Of a stretch of 64,000 bases of DNA, positions 10,810 through 20,843 are shown piece by piece. Location of the stretch: contig NZ_JAIXCQ010000013.1 in the NCBI RefSeq assembly GCF_020297055.1, positions 1-64,000 on the forward strand. Direction: 5' to 3'. This DNA is from Isoptericola luteus (lineage in GTDB: Bacteria > Actinomycetota > Actinomycetes > Actinomycetales > Cellulomonadaceae). Made by a program: the position numbers and the translations under genes. The first letter of the stretch is position 1; every line of letters starts with the position of its first letter. The notes under the pieces are model-generated. The model did not search any database, was not told where the DNA came from, and worked only from the letters and a program-made list of their open reading frames with translations.

Positions 10810-12513
10810 ATGAGCGACGACGCCGGCATCGACCTCAAGCCCCGCTCCCGCCAGGTCACGGACGGGCTGGAGGCCACGGCCTCGCGCGGCATGCTGCGCG
10901 CCGTCGGCATGACCGACGGCGACTGGGACAAGCCGCAGATCGGCGTCGCGAGCTCCTGGAACGAGATCACACCGTGCAACCTGTCCCTCGACCGGCTGGC
11001 GAAGGCCGTCAAGGAAGGCGTGCACGCGGGCGGGGGCTACCCGCTGGAGTTCGGCACCATCTCCGTCTCGGACGGCATCTCCATGGGGCACGAGGGGATG
11101 CACTTCTCGCTCGTGTCGCGCGACGTCATCGCCGACTCCGTGGAGACGGTGATGCAGGCCGAGCGGCTGGACGGCTCCGTGCTGCTCGCGGGCTGCGACA
11201 AGTCGCTGCCCGGCATGCTGATGGCCGCGGCGCGGCTCGACCTCGCAAGCGTGTTCCTCTACGCCGGCTCGATCATGCCCGGCTGGGTGAAGCTCTCCGA
11301 CGGTACGGAGAAGGACGTCACCCTCATCGACGCCTTCGAGGCCGTCGGCGCGTGCGCGCGCGGGCTCATGAGCCGCGAGGACGTGGACCGGATCGAGCGC
11401 GCCATCTGCCCCGGCGAGGGCGCGTGCGGCGGCATGTACACGGCGAACACCATGGCGTCGGTCGCGGAGGCGATGGGCATGTCGTTGCCGGGCTCCGCGG
11501 CGCCGCCGTCGGCGGACCGTCGCCGCGACGGCTTCGCCCACGCGTCGGGGGAGGCGGTGGTGGGGCTGCTGCGGCGCGGCATCACCGCCCGGCAGATCAT
11601 GACGAAGGAGGCGTTCGAGAACGCCATCGCGGTCGTGATGGCCTTCGGAGGGTCCACGAACGCCGTGCTGCACCTGCTCGCGATCGCGCACGAGGCGGAG
11701 GTGGAGCTCACCCTCGACGACTTCTCCCGCGTCGCCGACCGCGTGCCGCACCTGGGCGACCTCAAGCCGTTCGGCCGCTACGTGATGAACGACGTCGACC
11801 GGATCGGCGGCGTGCCGGTGGTGATGAAGGCGCTGCTCGACGCCGGGCTGCTGCACGGCGACTGCCTGACCGTCACGGGACGGACCGTCGCGGAGAACCT
11901 CGCCGAGATCGACCCCCCGGACCCGGACGGGAAGATCCTGCGCGCCCTCGACCGGCCCATCCACCCGACCGGCGGCATCACGATCCTGCACGGCTCGCTC
12001 GCCCCCGAAGGGGCGGTGGTGAAGTCGGCCGGCTTCGACTCCGACGTCTTCGAGGGCACCGCCCGCGTCTTCGAGCGGGAGCGTGGTGCGCTCGACGCGC
12101 TGGAGGACGGCACCATCGTCGCGGGCGACGTCGTCGTCATCCGCTACGAGGGCCCCAAGGGCGGGCCGGGCATGCGGGAGATGCTGGCGATCACCGGCGC
12201 GATCAAGGGAGCGGGGTTGGGCAAGGACGTGCTGCTGGTCACCGACGGACGGTTCTCCGGAGGCACCACGGGGCTGTGCGTGGGCCACATCGCGCCGGAG
12301 GCCGTGGATGCCGGACCGATCGCGTTCGTGCGTGACGGCGACCGCATCCGCCTCGACGTGGCGAGCAAGACCCTCGACCTGCTCGTGGACGACGCCGAGC
12401 TGGCGGCACGCCGGGACGGCTGGGCCCCGCTGTCGCACGGGTACACGCGCGGGGTCCTGGCGAAGTACACGAAGCTGGTGCAGTCGGCCTCCCGCGGCGC
12501 GGTCCTGGGATGA
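10810..12513 (+). CDS. ilvD: Dihydroxy-acid dehydratase, short form (second IlvD/Edd family gene)
   Basis: 567-residue IlvD/Edd family member of the actinobacterial type, clearly distinct from the 620-residue copy upstream. Iron-sulphur ligand segments are present: [21 protein letters not shown] and [14 protein letters not shown]. The short type usually carries a [2Fe-2S] cluster. It may be a redundant ilvD or a sugar-acid dehydratase of the same family; the [14 protein letters not shown] segment matches the branched-chain type better than the sugar type, so I favour dihydroxy-acid dehydratase. Followed by a stand-alone pterin dehydratase gene. Confidence 0.85.
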   Translation: MSDDAGIDLKPRSRQVTDGLEATASRGMLRAVGMTDGDWDKPQIGVASSWNEITPCNLSLDRLAKAVKEGVHAGGGYPLEFGTISVSDGISMGHEGMHFSLVSRDVIADSVETVMQAERLDGSVLLAGCDKSLPGMLMAAARLDLASVFLYAGSIMPGWVKLSDGTEKDVTLIDAFEAVGACARGLMSREDVDRIERAICPGEGACGGMYTANTMASVAEAMGMSLPGSAAPPSADRRRDGFAHASGEAVVGLLRRGITARQIMTKEAFENAIAVVMAFGGSTNAVLHLLAIAHEAEVELTLDDFSRVADRVPHLGDLKPFGRYVMNDVDRIGGVPVVMKALLDAGLLHGDCLTVTGRTVAENLAEIDPPDPDGKILRALDRPIHPTGGITILHGSLAPEGAVVKSAGFDSDVFEGTARVFERERGALDALEDGTIVAGDVVVIRYEGPKGGPGMREMLAITGAIKGAGLGKDVLLVTDGRFSGGTTGLCVGHIAPEAVDAGPIAFVRDGDRIRLDVASKTLDLLVDDAELAARRDGWAPLSHGYTRGVLAKYTKLVQSASRGAVLG

Positions 12514-12577
12514 GGCCCCGCATGGTCGTCGGCGGGTCGGGCACGCGAGCGGTCCGCTCCCGGGCGATGCTGGGCCC

Positions 12578-12889
12578 ATGAGCGACACGATCAGCCCCGA
12601 CCAGTTCTCCGCCTCCGAGGGGGTCGCCGACTGGCAGGCCGAGGAGGGGTCCGCGGCCGCCGAGTTCCGCACCGGCTCGTTCGCGGCGGGCGTGCGGTTC
12701 GTCGACGCGATCGGGGAGATCGCGGACGGGGTCGACCACCACCCGGACGTGGACCTGCGCTACGCGACCGTGACCGTCCGTACGTCGTCGCACGACGTCG
12801 ACGGGCTGTCGGAGCGTGACGTCGACCTGGCGCGGCGGATCAGCGACGCCGCCCGCGAGCTGGAGATCCCGGCCGCGCCGTCGCGCTGA
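12578..12889 (+). CDS. 4a-hydroxytetrahydrobiopterin dehydratase (PCD/DCoH family)
   Basis: 103-residue protein of the pterin-4a-carbinolamine dehydratase fold, which recycles the pterin cofactor of aromatic amino acid hydroxylases. The active-site signature with two adjacent histidines is present (GVDHHPDVDLRY, then the later HDVDGLSERDVDLA). The ATG at 12578 has no strong ribosome-binding site. No pterin-dependent hydroxylase gene is in the window, so the physiological partner is unknown. The next gene carries two further domains of this family. Confidence 0.85.
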   Translation: MSDTISPDQFSASEGVADWQAEEGSAAAEFRTGSFAAGVRFVDAIGEIADGVDHHPDVDLRYATVTVRTSSHDVDGLSERDVDLARRISDAARELEIPAAPSR

Positions 12890-13036
12890 CCGCGTCCGCC
12901 GAGGCGTCCCGCACGGCGCCGACGACGGTACCGAACGCGGCTCGAAGCGATGACCGGGCGCCGCGTCGTCCGGCGGGCGTGGCGTCCGCGAGCGCGCCAT
13001 GGTGGACCGGAAGCCCACGACCCGACGGGAGGCACC

Positions 13037-14383
13037 ATGGCCGACGACACCACCGGCGGTCGCGCCGGAGGCCCCGGCGCGCTCACGCCCCGGCAGTTCG
13101 AGGACGCGCCCGGGACCGGTGACTGGCGCGCCCTGGGCCGGGGTGCGAGCGCGCTCTTCCGCACCAGCTCCCTCGGCGAGGGGGCGGTGCTCCTCGAGCG
13201 GGTGCGTGTGCTCGCCGACGGTGCCGACCACCACCCCGACGTCGACCTGCGGCCCGAAGCGGTGGTGGTCCGTGTGGTCTCGCACGACGTCGAAGGGCTC
13301 AGCGAGCGCGACGTCGCCCTCGCCCGCGAGATCTCCGCGACAGCTGCCGAGCTGGGGCTCGCCGCCGACCCGGGCGGAGTGCAAGAGGTGCGGCTCACCA
13401 TCGACGCCGCCGACCGGGAGCGCGTCATGCCCTTCTGGGGCGCCGTCCTGGCCTACCGCCGTGCCGACCGGGACCTCGTGGACCCGCACGGGCGCTGGCC
13501 CGGCATCAGGTTCGCGCAGCAGGACGTCCCGCGCCCGCTGCGCAACCGCCTGCACGTCGACGTCTTCGTGCCGCACGACGTCCGCCCGGCGCGGGTCGAC
13601 GCCGCGCTCGCGGCCGGCGGCCGGGTCACGACCGAGGAGTTCGTCCCCCGGTGGTGGACGCTGGCCGACCCGGAGGGCAACGAGGCCGACGTGGACGCGT
13701 GGGAGGGCTTCGACGACGACCTGCCCGACCACCTGGTCGCGCCGGACTCGTTCCGCGCGGCCGACGGCGTCGAGGACTGGCGGGTGCTCCAGGGCGCGAG
13801 CGCCTATTACGCCACCGGCGGCTTCGACCCGGGCGTCGAGCTGGTCGCCCAGGCCGCGCGGATCGCGGAGGACGTCGGCGCGCCGTTGTTCGCCGACCTG
13901 CGCCACGCGGGAGTCACGCTGCGGGTGGGCCCGCCCGAGGACGGCTGGATCGACGCCGACCGCCTGCTCCTGGCGCAGCGGGTCCAGGCGGCGGCGCGCG
14001 CCCTCGGGATCCGTGCCGACCCGTCCGTGCTGCGCGACGTGCAGCTCACTTTCGACGCGCTCGACGTCCCGGCGGTCCAGCGGTTCTGGGCCGCGACGCT
14101 CGGCTACCTGCCGCGCGAGGACACGGACCTGTACGACCCGCTGCTCCGGGGGCCGTCCGTCTTCATCCAGCCGATGGACGAACCGCGTGAGCAGCGCAAC
14201 CGGATCCACGTCGACGTCCTCCTCCCGGCCGACGCCGCCGACGCGCGGGTGGCCGCCGCCCTCGCCGCGGGCGGGCGGGTGGTGCGCGACGCCGAGGCGC
14301 CGTTCTGGCGGACGGTCACAGACCCCGAGGGGAACGAGGTCGACTTCGTCGTCGTCCCCGGGCGTGCGGAGGCGCGGGGCTGA
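13037..14383 (+). CDS. Four-domain protein: PCD-like, VOC, PCD-like, VOC
   Basis: 448 residues that read as a tandem duplication of a two-domain unit. Unit 1: PCD-like domain (about 15-110, FEDAPGTGDWRALGR ... GADHHPDVDLRPEAV, HDVEGLSERDVALA) then a VOC/glyoxalase-like domain (about 115-225, VQEVRLTIDAADRERVMPFW ... WTLADPEGNEADV). Unit 2: PCD-like domain (about 235-325) that has lost the adjacent His pair (GAPLFADLRHAGVTL), then a second VOC domain (about 330-445, RDVQLTFDALDVPAVQRFW ... RTVTDPEGNEVDFVV). The ATG at 13037 is set by GGGAGG 6 bases upstream. It follows the stand-alone PCD gene. The reaction is unknown; at least one PCD site looks intact and one looks dead. Confidence 0.85.
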   Translation: MADDTTGGRAGGPGALTPRQFEDAPGTGDWRALGRGASALFRTSSLGEGAVLLERVRVLADGADHHPDVDLRPEAVVVRVVSHDVEGLSERDVALAREISATAAELGLAADPGGVQEVRLTIDAADRERVMPFWGAVLAYRRADRDLVDPHGRWPGIRFAQQDVPRPLRNRLHVDVFVPHDVRPARVDAALAAGGRVTTEEFVPRWWTLADPEGNEADVDAWEGFDDDLPDHLVAPDSFRAADGVEDWRVLQGASAYYATGGFDPGVELVAQAARIAEDVGAPLFADLRHAGVTLRVGPPEDGWIDADRLLLAQRVQAAARALGIRADPSVLRDVQLTFDALDVPAVQRFWAATLGYLPREDTDLYDPLLRGPSVFIQPMDEPREQRNRIHVDVLLPADAADARVAAALAAGGRVVRDAEAPFWRTVTDPEGNEVDFVVVPGRAEARG

Positions 14384-14532
14384 CCGGAGGACCGGAAGCC
14401 CGACCGCGAACGCCCAGGTGAGGTCGCGTCGCCACCCCCGCGGCGACGGGCGACCCGCTATGCTCCGGGACGCGCCGGAACGCCGGTGCGACGACCGGGC
14501 CCGGTGACGCCGCGGCCTCGAGGGAGGTGGCG

Positions 14533-15585
14533 GTGACCCTGCTCGACGACGGTGACCTCGCGATCGAGACACGCGGGCTGCGCAAGACGTACCGGAGCGT
14601 GCGCGGTACCTCCGTGGGGGTCGAGGGGCTCGACCTGCGGGTGCCGGTCGGGGGAGTGCACGGCTTCCTGGGGCCGAACGGTTCGGGCAAGACCACGACG
14701 ATCCGCATGCTGCTGGGGCTGATCCGCCCCGACCGCGGCACGGCCGCGATCTTCGGCCACCCGGTACCGAAGCACCTGCCGGACGTCGTGGGCCGCGTCG
14801 GCGCCATCGTCGAGAGCCCCAAGTTCTTCCCGGCGTTCTCCGCGCGCCGCAACCTGAGCCTGCTGGCCGACGGCATCGGCACGCCGAGGTCCCGGGTGGA
14901 CGCCGTGATCGAGGAGGTCGGCCTCACCGGGCGCGCGAAGGACAAGTACCGCACCTACTCCCTCGGCATGAAGCAGCGGCTCGCGATCGCCGCGACGCTG
15001 CTCAAGGACCCCGACCTGCTGATCTTCGACGAGCCCACGAACGGGCTCGACCCGGCGGGCATCCGGGAGGTCCGGCAGACGATGCGCTCGCTGGCGGACC
15101 AGGGCAAGACGGTGCTCGTGTCCAGCCACATCCTCGCGGAGGTCGAGCAGATCGCCGACACCGTCTCGATCGTGGCGCGGGGCCGGCTGGTCGCGGCGGG
15201 TCGCGTGGCCGACCTCATCGGCGAGGGGGCGAGCACCCGGTCGGTGCGTGTGCGGGTGGCGCCGGAGGACGTGACCATCGCGACCAGCGTGCTGGAGACG
15301 GGCGGCCTGCTCGTGCGGCGTGAGCACGACGCGCTGCTCGTCGACGGTGCCGGCGACGCCGCGCAGGTCAACCGCACCCTGGGCGAGCGCGGGGTGTGGG
15401 TGCAGGAGCTCACCCCGCTGCATGCCGACCTCGAGTCCGTGTTCCTCGGTCTCACGCAGCACGAGACGCCGGGCGGGCACACCCACCGCGGCAAGCGGCG
15501 CAAGCGCGGCGGCCCACCGCCCGAGCCTGGCCACGCGGCCGCCCCCGCCGCCCGGCCGGAGCCGACCACGGAGGTGGCCTCATGA
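14533..15585 (+). CDS. ABC transporter ATP-binding protein (ABC-2 type)
   Basis: About 350 residues. Walker A GPNGSGKTTT, signature YSLGMKQRLAIAATL, Walker B LLIFDEPTNGLDP and switch His in SSHIL are all intact. The C-terminal part (after about residue 230) is the DUF4162-like extension seen in drug/antibiotic efflux ATPases of the CcmA/NatA type. GGAGG at 14523-14527 favours the GTG at 14533 over the one at 14527. The stop overlaps the permease start (ATGA), so the two form an export unit; substrate unknown. Confidence 0.9.
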   Translation: MTLLDDGDLAIETRGLRKTYRSVRGTSVGVEGLDLRVPVGGVHGFLGPNGSGKTTTIRMLLGLIRPDRGTAAIFGHPVPKHLPDVVGRVGAIVESPKFFPAFSARRNLSLLADGIGTPRSRVDAVIEEVGLTGRAKDKYRTYSLGMKQRLAIAATLLKDPDLLIFDEPTNGLDPAGIREVRQTMRSLADQGKTVLVSSHILAEVEQIADTVSIVARGRLVAAGRVADLIGEGASTRSVRVRVAPEDVTIATSVLETGGLLVRREHDALLVDGAGDAAQVNRTLGERGVWVQELTPLHADLESVFLGLTQHETPGGHTHRGKRRKRGGPPPEPGHAAAPAARPEPTTEVAS

Positions 15586-16673
15586 TGCGGTTGCTGCGGG
15601 TCGAGCTCAGGAGGCTCTGGGCGCGCCGGGTCACCCGGTGGGCGTGGCTGGGAGTGCTCCTGGTCGTCGTCCTGGGCGGGTACTCGGCCTACGAGATGGC
15701 CGAGCCCCCGTCGGAGCAGGAGATCACCCAGGGCCGGCTGTTCTACGAGCAGGAGCTCGAGAGCTGGGAGTCCGACGGCGAGCAGATGACCGCCGACTGC
15801 CTCGAGGGTGCCGAGGCCGCCGGGGAATCTGCGGCCGCGTGGGGCTGTGACGACCTGGAGCCGCGGCTGGAGCACTACCTGCCGCCGTCGGAGACGTTCG
15901 TGCCCGCGGCCGAGGACCTCGAGATGATGACCGGCATGGACGAGGTGCCGGGCGCTGACCCGGCGCCGAACGCTGCCGCGGTCCGGGAGATCCAGTCGTC
16001 GGTGTGGAACTGGTGGTCGGGGCTGGGCGCCGTCGACGACTTCGCCCCCCTGCTGCTCATGCTCGTGCTCGTCGTGGCCGTGAGCTTCGTGACCGCGGAG
16101 ATCAACAGCGGCTCGATGGGCATGTGGCTCACGTTCGAACCACGTCGTCAGCGGGTCTACTGGTCGAAGGCCGCGGCGGCAGCCGTGGGCACGCTGCCGA
16201 TCGTCGTGGTCGGGTTCGCCCTGGTGTTCGGGGCGTCGTACGCGGCCTTCGCCTCCTTCGACGCGGTGGGGGAGATGACGCCCCGGCTCTGGGCCGAGGT
16301 GGGCACGTACACGGCTCGTCTCGCGGCCGCCGGGGTGTTCGTCGCCGTCGTCGGCGTGGCACTGGGCATCCTGCTGCGGCACGCGGCCGCGGTGGTGGGC
16401 GGGCTGGCCGCCCTGCTCTGGTGCTCGATGATCTTCGCCTACCCGATGGGCGCGCTGCAGCGATGGCTGCCCACCACGAACCTCACCGCCTGGCTCCACG
16501 AGGGCACCGTCTTCACCGTCGACAGGTGCGTCCCCGACGCGGGGGGCGTGTACTCGTGCACCTCGGTGGACCACGTCGTGACCACGGCGCAGGGCGGCCT
16601 GTACATGGCGGCCGTGGCGGCGGTGCTCACGTTCGTCGCGGTCATCGTGTTCCGGTACCGCGACGTGAACTGA
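15582..16673 (+). CDS. ABC-2 type transporter permease
   Basis: 363-residue membrane protein with one N-terminal transmembrane segment (WAWLGVLLVVVLGGYSAYE), a large outer loop of about 140 residues rich in Glu/Asp, then five hydrophobic segments ending LTFVAVIVFRYRDVN. This is the usual ABC-2 half-permease layout, partner of the ATPase just upstream (ATGA overlap). The long extracytoplasmic loop is larger than average. Followed by a strong hairpin terminator. Confidence 0.82.
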   Translation: MMRLLRVELRRLWARRVTRWAWLGVLLVVVLGGYSAYEMAEPPSEQEITQGRLFYEQELESWESDGEQMTADCLEGAEAAGESAAAWGCDDLEPRLEHYLPPSETFVPAAEDLEMMTGMDEVPGADPAPNAAAVREIQSSVWNWWSGLGAVDDFAPLLLMLVLVVAVSFVTAEINSGSMGMWLTFEPRRQRVYWSKAAAAAVGTLPIVVVGFALVFGASYAAFASFDAVGEMTPRLWAEVGTYTARLAAAGVFVAVVGVALGILLRHAAAVVGGLAALLWCSMIFAYPMGALQRWLPTTNLTAWLHEGTVFTVDRCVPDAGGVYSCTSVDHVVTTAQGGLYMAAVAAVLTFVAVIVFRYRDVN

Positions 16674-16728
16674 CACCGGCGGCCGCTCCTTCCCGGTGGC
16701 CCGGGCCCACCGTCTCAGCGGTCGGCGT

Positions 16729-16759
16729 GCCGGGCGTCCCACGATGCGGGACGCCCGGC
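16729..16759 (+). terminator. Terminator after the ABC transporter operon
   Basis: 12-bp perfect inverted repeat (16729-16740 with 16748-16759) around a 7-base loop, about 55 bases after the permease stop and just before the ilvB promoter. No U-tract. Confidence 0.6.
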
Positions 16760-16766
16760 TCACGAC

Positions 16767-16795
16767 GTGACATCCACCGGGCGCGGGCGTAACGT
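16767..16795 (+). promoter_or_regulatory. Promoter of ilvBN(C)
   Basis: GTGACA (16767-16772), 17-bp spacer, TAACGT (16790-16795). The expected start of transcription, 7-8 bases later, falls on the GTG of the leader peptide at 16803, so the leader peptide would be read from a leaderless mRNA. Confidence 0.65.
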
Positions 16796-16802
16796 TCGAC
16801 AC

Positions 16803-16847
16803 GTGCAGACGATTCTTCTCGTAGTACTTCCTGAGCGCGCCGGCTGA
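16803..16847 (+). CDS. ilvB leader peptide (14 residues)
   Basis: Short frame starting GTG and reading VQTILLVVLPERAG, with a run of Ile-Leu-Leu-Val-Val-Leu, the three products of the pathway. Several of these use codons that are rare in this GC-rich sequence (ATT, CTT, GTA, GTA, CTT), which would sharpen sensitivity to charged tRNA. It lies 120 bases before ilvB, directly after a good promoter and before a terminator-like hairpin: the arrangement of ribosome-mediated attenuation known for ilv operons in proteobacteria and actinobacteria. No Shine-Dalgarno site; probably leaderless. Confidence 0.75.
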   Translation: MQTILLVVLPERAG

Positions 16848-16917
16848 GGCCACGTCCAGGCTTCGTCAGCGCGCTCACCCCTCGCTCGTCCCGACGTCCC
16901 GGGACCGGGGGGTTTTT
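16832..16917 (+). promoter_or_regulatory. ilvB transcription attenuator
   Basis: Between leader peptide and ilvB there are competing pairings: TGAGCGCG (16832-16839) with CGCGCTCA (16870-16877), and GCTGA (16843-16847) with TCAGC (16866-16870), the first overlapping the leader stop codon region. A GC-rich hairpin (about 16895-16912) followed by five T's (16913-16917) is the terminator. Stalling at the Ile/Leu/Val codons should change which upstream stem forms. The exact antiterminator is not resolved by eye. Confidence 0.65.
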
Positions 16918-16967
16918 CATTGCACCGACACGTTCGCCCCGCCCCTCTCGACCGGCAGGAGACACCG

Positions 16968-18791
16968 ATGGTCCAGCCGAACCCGACCCCCGCTCACGTG
17001 GCGGCACGCGCCACGCGTGCCGCCGACCGTGCCGTGCCCGGTGAGGAGGTCACCGGCGCCGAGGCGATCGTCCGCTCGCTCGAGTCCGTCGGCGCCGAGG
17101 TCGTCTTCGGGATCCCCGGCGGCGCCATCCTCCCGGCGTACGACCCGCTCATGGACTCCGCCAAGCTCCGGCACATCCTGGTGCGGCACGAGCAGGGCGG
17201 CGGCCACGCTGCGCAGGGCTACGCCCACGCGACGGGCAAGGTCGGCGTGACGATGGCGACCTCGGGGCCTGGGGCCACCAACCTGGTGACGCCGCTGGCC
17301 GACGCCCACATGGACTCGATCCCGCTGGTGGCGATCACCGGCCAGGTCGGGCAGGCGCTCATCGGCACCGACGGCTTCCAGGAGGCTGACATCGTCGGCA
17401 TCACGATGCCCGTCACCAAGCACAGCTACCTGGTGACCGACCCGGACGAGATCACGCGCACCATCGCCGAGGCGTTCCACATCGCGTCGACCGGGCGGCC
17501 GGGCCCCGTGCTGGTCGACATCGCGAAGTCGGCGATGCAGGCGAGCACCACGTTCTCGTGGCCCCAGGAGCTGGCCCTGCCGGGCTACCACCCGGTGACC
17601 AAGCCCCACGCCAAGCAGATCCGCGAGGCGGCCAAGCTGCTCGCGGTCGCCCGGCGCCCCGTGCTCTACGTGGGCGGCGGCGTGGTCCGGTCCGGCGCCT
17701 CGGCGGCGCTGCGCCGGCTGGTCGACCTGTCCGGCGCCGCGGTCGTGACCACGCTGATGGCCCGCGGCGCCGTCCCCGACAGCCACCCGCAGCACCTCGG
17801 CATGCCGGGCATGCACGGCACGGTGCCCGCCGTGGCGGCGCTGCAGAAGGCCGACCTGGTGGTCGCGCTGGGGGCCCGCTTCGACGACCGCGTCACGGGG
17901 AAGCTGTCGAGCTTCGCCCCGCACGCCGCGATCGTGCACGCGGACATCGACCCCGCCGAGATCGGCAAGAACCGGGCCGTCGACGTGCCGATCGTCGGCG
18001 ACCTGCGCGAGGTCCTCGGGGACCTGGTGCCGGCGCTCGAGGCCGAGCACGCCAAGGTGGGCAGGCCCGACCTCGCGGCGTGGTGGCACCAGCTCGACAC
18101 CTGGCGCGAGACGTACCCCCTCGGGTTCGCACCCACGGGCGACGGCGCGCTCGCGCCCCAGCAGGTGATCGCGCGGCTCGGCGAGCTGGCGGGACCAGAC
18201 GCGATCTTCGCCTCGGGCGTCGGCCAGCACCAGATGTGGGCCGCGCAGTTCATCCGCTACGAACGCCCGAACACGTGGCTCAACTCCGGTGGCCTGGGCA
18301 CCATGGGCTTCGCGGTCCCGGCCGCGATGGGTGCCAAGGTCGGCGAGCCCGACCGCCCCGTGTGGGCGATCGACGGGGACGGCTGCTTCCAGATGACCAA
18401 CCAGGAGCTCGCGACCTGCGCGATCAACGACATCCCCATCAAGGTGGCGCTGATCAACAACAGCTCGCTCGGCATGGTGCGCCAGTGGCAGACGCTCTTC
18501 TACGACAAGCGCTACTCCAACACCGACCTGCACACCGGCCAGGGCACCCGGCGGATCCCGGACTTCGTCAAGCTCGCGGACGCCTACGGCTGCGAGGGCA
18601 TCCGGGTGGAGCACGAGCGTGACGTGGACGCCGCGATCAAGCGGGCGCAGGAGATCGACGACCGACCCGTGGTGATCGACTTCAACGTGTCGCGCGACGC
18701 GATGGTCTGGCCGATGGTCGCGTCCGGCGTGAGCAACGACGACATCCAGTACGCCCGCGGCATCTCGCCGGCGTGGGACCGGGAGGACTGA
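16968..18791 (+). CDS. ilvB: Acetolactate synthase, large (catalytic) subunit
   Basis: First common step of branched-chain synthesis: ThDP- and FAD-dependent condensation of pyruvate with pyruvate or 2-oxobutyrate. 607 residues. The catalytic Glu region [20 protein letters not shown], the FAD-binding middle domain and the ThDP motif [15 protein letters not shown] ... [12 protein letters not shown] are intact. The ATG at 16968 follows AGGAG by 6 bases; an in-frame upstream ATG at 16920 directly abuts the attenuator T-run and is unlikely. Expression is probably set by the attenuator just upstream. Followed after 124 bases by ilvN. Confidence 0.96.
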   Translation: MVQPNPTPAHVAARATRAADRAVPGEEVTGAEAIVRSLESVGAEVVFGIPGGAILPAYDPLMDSAKLRHILVRHEQGGGHAAQGYAHATGKVGVTMATSGPGATNLVTPLADAHMDSIPLVAITGQVGQALIGTDGFQEADIVGITMPVTKHSYLVTDPDEITRTIAEAFHIASTGRPGPVLVDIAKSAMQASTTFSWPQELALPGYHPVTKPHAKQIREAAKLLAVARRPVLYVGGGVVRSGASAALRRLVDLSGAAVVTTLMARGAVPDSHPQHLGMPGMHGTVPAVAALQKADLVVALGARFDDRVTGKLSSFAPHAAIVHADIDPAEIGKNRAVDVPIVGDLREVLGDLVPALEAEHAKVGRPDLAAWWHQLDTWRETYPLGFAPTGDGALAPQQVIARLGELAGPDAIFASGVGQHQMWAAQFIRYERPNTWLNSGGLGTMGFAVPAAMGAKVGEPDRPVWAIDGDGCFQMTNQELATCAINDIPIKVALINNSSLGMVRQWQTLFYDKRYSNTDLHTGQGTRRIPDFVKLADAYGCEGIRVEHERDVDAAIKRAQEIDDRPVVIDFNVSRDAMVWPMVASGVSNDDIQYARGISPAWDRED

Positions 18792-18796
18792 GCGCG

Positions 18797-18886
18797 ATGA
18801 AGCGGAAGTTGCGGGCCGCAGCGATGCCAGGCGCTCGGCTGCGGCGGAACGCAGTCTCGATCCGACCCATGAACACCGAAGACTGA
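18797..18886 (+). CDS. Possible 29-residue peptide between ilvB and ilvN
   Basis: An ATG frame starting 5 bases after the ilvB stop reads 29 codons, strongly basic at the start (MKRKLRAAAMPGARLRRN) and ending PMNTED. GGGAGG lies 7 bases before it within the ilvB end. It fills most of the 124-base ilvB-ilvN gap, which is larger than usual for this operon. I do not recognise it. It could be chance, or an intercistronic RNA structure. Confidence 0.25.
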   Translation: MKRKLRAAAMPGARLRRNAVSIRPMNTED

Positions 18887-18915
18887 TCGGCCGCAGAGGG
18901 AAGACGGAGCCACCC

Positions 18916-19437
18916 ATGTCGCGACACACCCTGTCCGTGCTGGTCGAGAACAAGCCCGGCGTCCTCACGCGCGTCGCCGGCCTGTTCGCCCGCCGCGCGT
19001 TCAACATCCACTCGCTGGCCGTGGGCCCGACCGAGCACGAGGAGATCTCGCGCATCACGGTCGTCGTCGACGTCGACGAGCACCCGCTCGAGCAGGTGAC
19101 GAAGCAGCTCAACAAGCTCGTGCACGTCATCAAGATCGTGGAGCTCGACGCCGAGTCGTCGGTGCAGCGCGAGCTGCTGCTCGTCAAGGTGCGCGCCGAC
19201 GGGGCCTCACGGTCCGGCGTCCTCGAGGTGGTCGACCTGTTCCGGGCCCACGTCGTCGACGTCGTCCCGGACAGCGTGGTCATCGAGGCCACCGGCACCT
19301 CGGCCAAGCTCACGGCGCTGCTGTCCGCCCTCGAGCCCTTCGGCGTCCGTGAGATCGTCAAGTCCGGGACGCTCGCCGTCGGGCGCGGCTCGCGTTCCAT
19401 CACCGACCGGGCCCTCGACCGCGTCCGCAGCGCCTGA
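18916..19437 (+). CDS. ilvN: Acetolactate synthase, small regulatory subunit
   Basis: 173-residue ACT-domain subunit that activates IlvB and gives valine feedback inhibition. The N-terminal ACT sequence HTLSVLVENKPGVLTRVAGL and the RRAFNIHSLAVGPTE segment are canonical, followed by the C-terminal domain ending GSRSITDRALDRVRSA. AGGGAAG lies upstream of the ATG. Part of ilvBNC. Confidence 0.96.
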   Translation: MSRHTLSVLVENKPGVLTRVAGLFARRAFNIHSLAVGPTEHEEISRITVVVDVDEHPLEQVTKQLNKLVHVIKIVELDAESSVQRELLLVKVRADGASRSGVLEVVDLFRAHVVDVVPDSVVIEATGTSAKLTALLSALEPFGVREIVKSGTLAVGRGSRSITDRALDRVRSA

Positions 19438-20538
<1,101 letters not shown>

Positions 20539-20562
20539 CCCACACCGTCAGCAGCGACGCGC

Positions 20563-20599
20563 GCGGCCGCCGCCCGGGAGACCCCCGGACGGCGGCCGC
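20563..20599 (+). terminator. Terminator after ilvC
   Basis: Stem of 10 bp (20563-20572 with 20590-20599), one mismatch, then 5 bp more, loop of 5 bases. No U-tract. Located 25 bases after the ilvC stop. Confidence 0.65.
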
Positions 20600-20830
20600 A
20601 CGTACGTCCGGACCCTTCGCCGGTGCTCAGGGCAGCAGGCCGGCCCAGCGGCGGCAGACGTCGACCAGCTCGACGCGGTCGAGGGCGTCGACGTCCTTAT
20701 CGTGGGGCAGCAGGATGTGGTCGTCCGGACGACGAGGGCGCAGGCCGCGACACGCGTGATCATCGGGGCATCGTGCCGGCTCGGCTTCGAGATTGGTCGT
20801 CGTTTCCCTCCGCGGCCGGGCATGGCCTGG
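20600..20830. other. Gap between ilvC and the ASCH gene; possible gene remnant
   Basis: After the ilvC terminator the gap contains, on the minus strand, a stretch of about 32 codons ending at a TGA at 20627-20629 with strong codon-position bias (reads DDHILLPHDKDVDALDRVEL then VDVCRRWAGLLP). No start codon in that frame fits; the frame just upstream looks non-coding. It may be the 3' remnant of a deleted gene. I do not recognise the family. Confidence 0.3.
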
Positions 20831-20843
20831 CAGGATGGCGGTC

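Noticed and set aside
16711-16718. GTCTCA near ilvB as a further LtbR-type site
   Set aside because: Only one half-site, inside the terminator region upstream of the promoter; no inverted partner.
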